From: Rhodocyclaceae bacterium
Lineage (GTDB): Bacteria > Pseudomonadota > Gammaproteobacteria > Burkholderiales > Rhodocyclaceae
DNA: 9,473 bases
NCBI GenBank assembly: GCA_018262875.1
Contig: JADFDL010000044.1
Coordinates: 1-9,473 of the forward strand
Direction: 5' to 3'
The notes under the pieces are model-generated. The model saw nothing but the letters and a program-made list of their open reading frames with translations, was not told the DNA's origin and ran no database searches. Each line of letters starts with the position of its first letter. Position 1 is the first letter of the stretch. The position numbers and the translations under genes are program-made. Of the stretch, positions 6,374-9,473 are shown in pieces.

Positions 6374-8794
6374 CTGCTTGATCGCCAGCACCGCCTGGTT
6401 GCGCAGCGCCCGCAGCATGGAGAGGACGTTTTCCGGGATGACCAGCTCGCCGGCGTTCGCCTTGTCGGCGTAGATCAGCCCGACCGGGGCGTTCTTGATC
6501 ACCAGCGGGAAGAGGATGAAGGTCTCCGCCGCCACCGTCTTGCCGAACCATTCCGGGATGTGGCCGCTGATCTTCGGGTCGCGGATGTCGGAGATGAGGA
6601 TGTCGGCGCCGCGCGAGAGGGCCACGTCGAAGATGTCCTTCTTGCCGCCGAGGGGGAACCTGAAGCGGCGGATGATTTCCTCGATCTCCGGCCCGAAGCC
6701 GAACTTGGCCGCCATGCTGTTGCTGCGCGCATCCTTGATGCACAGCAGGACGTGCTGGAAGCCGATGCCGCGGTACATGGTCTCGATGATGATGCGCAGG
6801 ATGTCGGCGAGGGCATAGTCCCCCACCAGCGAGCCGGTGATGTCCTGGATGCCGGCGTTGAGGATGGCCTGGGCTTCCTCCAGGCTGGGGCCGGACGTTG
6901 CGGCTTCGCCGGCCGACTCCGGCCGCGCTTCGGCGGGCGCCGGCGCGACGATGGCCGTCCGCGTCAGGTTGCCCGGAATGCTCGTGGAGACCGCAGCCGA
7001 GGCGGCGTCCGTCTCGGCGGGCGGAGCCTTTCCGCTCCAGGCGCTGATCTGCCGGCCGAGCGTGCTCTGCTGCAGGCTGAGGCGGATGGCCGCCGTGTAG
7101 TTGACGACCTCTTCGAGCGAATGCTTGACGGTTTGCTGGAGCTGCTCGTTGTCGAAGGGGATGCTGTCGCCGAAGCGCCGGCTGATCTTCTGCAGTTCCT
7201 CTTTCTGCTTTTCCGCCGGCACCTGCTCGAACACCGCGCACAACTGCTCCGAGAGGCCGGTCAGATGGCGCAGGCGCTCGTTGGGATTGGTCGACTTCTT
7301 GACGGCCCCCTCGGGCAGCTGGCGCATGCTGCCGACCATGCTGTCCGGGAAGCCCCAGCTGCGCGCCACGCCGATGCCCAGCTCCTCGTAGGAGATGCCG
7401 AGCACCCTGGCCGAGGCGGCGGCCTCGCTGCCGCCGTGCTGGGCGAGGTGCTTGCGCACCTCGGCGGTCTCGTCGGGGAAGTAGTAGCAGGCCAGCATGC
7501 GGCCGAGGTTGTGGAACATCGAGCAGATGAAGGCTTCCTCGAAGTCCTTCACCATGCCATTCTTCGCCATGTCGCGCGCCAGGATGCCGCTCATGATGGC
7601 GCGCACGAATTCCTCGCGCAGCTGCGTCGCCTGTCCCTTGTTCTGCAGGTGCTCCATCAGGATCAGCGAGGTGGCGATGCTGCGCACCGTGCCGAAGCCG
7701 AGGATCATCACGGCGCGCGAGATGGTGCTGATGGTGCCGCCGCCGGCCTGTTTGTAGAACGCCGAGTTGACCAGGCGCATCAGCTTGTTGGTGAGTGCGA
7801 CGTCCTTCAGGATCGTATTCGAAAGGGAGGAGACGCTTTCCTGGTCCGAGGCGGCGAGCCGGTTGATGGTCGAGATCGCCTCGGAGAGGGCCGGGAAGTC
7901 GCTCTTGTGGCGCATGCGGCGCAGGAGGAAATCCAGCGTGGACTGCTTGCTGCCCTCGGCCGTCCTGGCGGGGGCGTCTTCCTCGGGCGTCAACCAGGCC
8001 TTGAGGGCGGCGCGCAGGGACGGGATGTCGGCGTAGCGCACCGCGGTGTCCATGGCGGTGGCCTTCAGGATGATGTCGCCGAGCCGGTCGTCCACCATCC
8101 CGGCGGCCTCCGGCGGCAGGCGGATCGGCTCGGTGGACATGCGATGCAGCACGGTTAGCACGCTCTTGCCGCTGACCACCGGCCTGCCGGTGAGCAGTTC
8201 GCACAGGATCAGGCCGGCGGAAAAGATGTCCGATTGAACGCTGGCCCGGCCCTCGTTGATGCATTCGGGCGCCAGGTAGGCCGGCGTGCCGAGGATGCCG
8301 TCGCTGATGCCGGGCGTGCTGTCCTGGTTGACGCGCACGGCGATGCCGAAGTCCATCACCCGCGGCACGCCGTCGGCGTTGAGCAGGATGTTGGAGGGTT
8401 TCAGGTCGCGGTGGATGATGCCGTGGCGATGGGCATTCTCGACGGCGTCGAGGATCTGCAGCATCAACTCGATGGCGCGCGGCGCCGGCATGCCCCCCGT
8501 CTCGCGCAGGTGCTCGGCCAGGTTGCGGCCCTCGACGTACTCGAACACCAGGTAGGGGTCGCCATCCTGCTCGCCGGCATCGTAGATCGGCACGATGTTG
8601 GGGTGGCGCAGCTTGCCGACGGTGCGCGCCTCGTCCATCAGGGCCTGCCTGCGCGACTCGTCCCGGCTGTCCAGGTGCAGCGACTTGATGGCCACTTCGC
8701 GTTGCAGCTGCGGATCATGGGCGAGAAAGACCACGCTCTGCGCGCCCGTGCCGAGGACGCGGAGGATGTCGAATTTGCCGATTTTCTTCGGCAT
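6365..8794 (-). CDS. Serine/threonine protein kinase with HDOD and GAF domains
   Basis: An 809-residue multidomain signalling protein. Residues about 7-268 are a Hanks-type kinase: ATP loop GTGAQSVV (15-22), ATP-anchoring K37 in VAIK, catalytic HRDLKPSN (128-135, D130), DFG at 148-150 and GTPAYLAPE at 169-177. All catalytic residues are present, so an active RD-type kinase is expected. Residues about 295-500 form an HDOD domain (FPALSEAISTINRL; TISTISRAVMILGFGTVRS; FHNLGRML at 427-434). H428-N429 replaces the metal-binding HD pair, as is usual for HDOD, so it is probably not a phosphohydrolase. An Ala/Pro-rich linker (about 585-635) leads to a C-terminal GAF domain (about 637-805), a likely ligand sensor. 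No membrane segment is evident, so it is probably cytoplasmic. Neither substrate nor phosphatase is identifiable here. The start ATG at 8794 matches the kinase N-terminus (MPKKIGKFDIL); the ATG at 8812 would add six residues and cannot be excluded. Neither has a clear Shine-Dalgarno sequence. Confidence 0.93.
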   Translation of the reverse strand: MPKKIGKFDILRVLGTGAQSVVFLAHDPQLQREVAIKSLHLDSRDESRRQALMDEARTVGKLRHPNIVPIYDAGEQDGDPYLVFEYVEGRNLAEHLRETGGMPAPRAIELMLQILDAVENAHRHGIIHRDLKPSNILLNADGVPRVMDFGIAVRVNQDSTPGISDGILGTPAYLAPECINEGRASVQSDIFSAGLILCELLTGRPVVSGKSVLTVLHRMSTEPIRLPPEAAGMVDDRLGDIILKATAMDTAVRYADIPSLRAALKAWLTPEEDAPARTAEGSKQSTLDFLLRRMRHKSDFPALSEAISTINRLAASDQESVSSLSNTILKDVALTNKLMRLVNSAFYKQAGGGTISTISRAVMILGFGTVRSIATSLILMEHLQNKGQATQLREEFVRAIMSGILARDMAKNGMVKDFEEAFICSMFHNLGRMLACYYFPDETAEVRKHLAQHGGSEAAASARVLGISYEELGIGVARSWGFPDSMVGSMRQLPEGAVKKSTNPNERLRHLTGLSEQLCAVFEQVPAEKQKEELQKISRRFGDSIPFDNEQLQQTVKHSLEEVVNYTAAIRLSLQQSTLGRQISAWSGKAPPAETDAASAAVSTSIPGNLTRTAIVAPAPAEARPESAGEAATSGPSLEEAQAILNAGIQDITGSLVGDYALADILRIIIETMYRGIGFQHVLLCIKDARSNSMAAKFGFGPEIEEIIRRFRFPLGGKKDIFDVALSRGADILISDIRDPKISGHIPEWFGKTVAAETFILFPLVIKNAPVGLIYADKANAGELVIPENVLSMLRALRNQAVLAIKQSR

Positions 8795-8864
8795 GGGCGC
8801 GGGATTTCTCATTTTTTCGCAAAAGCGGTCCTGCAATAGGCACTGCAGAGTGTAATAACGCCGC

Positions 8865-8877
8865 GTCCGGGCCGGAC
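8865..8877. promoter_or_regulatory. Perfect palindrome (6-1-6) between divergent kinase and NDUFA9-like genes, candidate operator
   Basis: GTCCGG-G-CCGGAC is a perfect inverted repeat with one central base. It lies in the 141-bp divergent interval between the kinase start (8794) and the dehydrogenase start (8936). It ends eight bases before the -10-like TAAAAT at 8885, so it covers part of the spacer and -35 position of the rightward promoter. It could equally sit upstream of a leftward kinase promoter. The arrangement suits a dimeric regulator, but no known consensus is recognised. Confidence 0.4.
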
Positions 8878-8884
8878 TTGAGAT

Positions 8885-8890
8885 TAAAAT
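8885..8890 (+). promoter_or_regulatory. Possible -10 element for the NDUFA9-like gene
   Basis: TAAAAT is one mismatch from the -10 consensus. It would give a transcript starting near 8897 with a leader of about 39 bases before the ATG at 8936. The -35 position falls at about 8862-8867, reads CGCGTC or similar, and is poor. The palindrome at 8865-8877 overlaps it, which would fit a promoter needing an activator or blocked by a repressor. Confidence 0.3.
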
Positions 8891-8935
8891 GCGGAGACTT
8901 TTACCGGCACCATTCGCCTGCTTCGCAAAAACACC

Positions 8936-9473
8936 ATGAAAACAAAGAATATTCTCCTGATCGGCGGCTCCGGCTTTTTGGGCGGCCACGTGGCGCGCCG
9001 GCTCGCTGCGCAAGGCCATCGCCTGACCGTGCCGACGCGGCACCGCGAGCGCGCCCGGCACCTGATCGTCCTGCCCACCGTCGAGGTGGTCGAAACCGAT
9101 GTGCACGACGATGCCTGCCTGGCCGGGCTGGTGGCCGGACAGGACGCGGTGATCAACCTGGTCGGCATCCTGCACAGCCGCTACGGCCTGCCTTACGGGC
9201 CGGACTTCGCCCGGGCGCATGTCGAGCTGCCCCGGCGGATTGCGGCCGCCTGCCGTGCCGCCGGCGTGCGCCGGGTCGTCCATGTTTCCGCCCTCAACGC
9301 CGACGTGAACGGCCCCAGCCAGTACCTGCGCTCCAAGGGCGACGGCGAGGCCGCCTTGCGCGCAGCCGGGGAATCGCTCGACCTGACGATCTTCCGCCCC
9401 TCGGTGGTTTTCGGTGCGGAGGATTCTTTCCTCAATCTTTTCGCCCGCCTGCAGCGTCTGGCGCCGGTGATGC
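8936..9473 (+). CDS. Complex I NDUFA9-like NAD(P)-binding protein, N-terminal part (continues past the right edge)
   Basis: The ATG at 8936-8938 opens 179 codons with no stop before the window ends. The N-terminus [20 protein letters not shown] is a Rossmann beta-alpha-beta unit with GxxGxxG at G10, G13 and G16. [10 protein letters not shown] (70-79), VVHVSALNA (114-122), a Y130-x3-K134 pair (YLRSK) and FRPSVVFG (153-160) mark an atypical short-chain dehydrogenase of the NDUFA9-like family. Such bacterial proteins are named after the mitochondrial complex I accessory subunit. Whether they touch NADH dehydrogenase is unproven; related roles in quinone or sugar-nucleotide metabolism are possible. 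Full-length relatives are roughly 310-330 residues, so about half is seen. In betaproteobacteria I recall it lying close to slt and to the CCA-adding enzyme gene; the latter may follow outside the window. Another ATG at 8889 is out of frame, so 8936 is the preferred start. Confidence 0.9.
   Translation, partial: MKTKNILLIGGSGFLGGHVARRLAAQGHRLTVPTRHRERARHLIVLPTVEVVETDVHDDACLAGLVAGQDAVINLVGILHSRYGLPYGPDFARAHVELPRRIAAACRAAGVRRVVHVSALNADVNGPSQYLRSKGDGEAALRAAGESLDLTIFRPSVVFGAEDSFLNLFARLQRLAPVM

Noticed and set aside
6560..8158. 532-codon open frame on the plus strand opposite the kinase
   Set aside because: The opposite strand carries clear kinase, HDOD and GAF motifs. This frame has no family features and arises from codon bias.
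6240..8264. 674-codon open frame on the minus strand in another frame of the kinase gene
   Set aside because: Low-complexity Arg/Gly/His/Pro composition with no motifs; the kinase frame explains the region.
8795..9283. Upstream extension of the kinase reading frame to a start at 9283
   Set aside because: The extension crosses the divergent NDUFA9-like gene and is unlike any kinase N-terminus; the kinase fold begins at 8794.

Overview
The window is GC-rich (third codon positions mostly G or C) and reads as chromosomal DNA of a betaproteobacterium. The best match is a Rhodocyclales-like lineage (Azospira/Dechloromonas/Thauera/Accumulibacter type). The basis is the DUF3683-type FAD oxidoreductase, a full-length biosynthetic IlvA, and the pairing of a soluble lytic transglycosylase with an NDUFA9-like NAD-binding protein. 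This placement is by protein resemblance, not by a search.

Layout, left to right. (1) 1-763, minus: the first 254 codons of a large FAD-linked oxidoreductase that runs off the left edge. (2) 764-1088: a 325-bp gene-free stretch with several inverted repeats and the likely promoter of the next gene. (3) 1089-2267, plus: an AAA_14/DUF4143 ATPase with an intact Walker A/B and a C-terminal nuclease-like E-x-D...E-x-K signature. (4) 2292-3800, plus: ilvA, biosynthetic threonine deaminase with two ACT-like regulatory domains. (5) 3779-4396, minus: 5-formyltetrahydrofolate cyclo-ligase, overlapping the ilvA tail by 22 bp. (6) 4436-6373, plus: periplasmic soluble lytic transglycosylase, divergent from the cyclo-ligase across only 39 bp. 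(7) 6365-8794, minus: an 809-residue Ser/Thr protein kinase with HDOD and GAF domains, overlapping the transglycosylase tail by 9 bp. (8) 8936 to the right edge, plus: the N-terminal part of an atypical short-chain dehydrogenase of the complex-I NDUFA9 type, divergent from the kinase.

These genes do not form one pathway. The core is housekeeping: isoleucine synthesis, folate one-carbon repair, peptidoglycan turnover and respiration-associated oxidoreductases. Two genes look accessory within it: the DUF4143 ATPase between the oxidoreductase and ilvA, and the kinase-HDOD-GAF protein between slt and the NDUFA9-like gene. Genes are tightly packed, with two convergent tail overlaps and two short divergent starts.

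I see no RNA gene, CRISPR array, insertion sequence or prophage. I also see no clearly undescribed multi-gene system. The points most worth a second look are the kinase-HDOD-GAF fusion, the perfect palindrome in the divergent promoter region beside it, and the lone ATPase with its own compact promoter.
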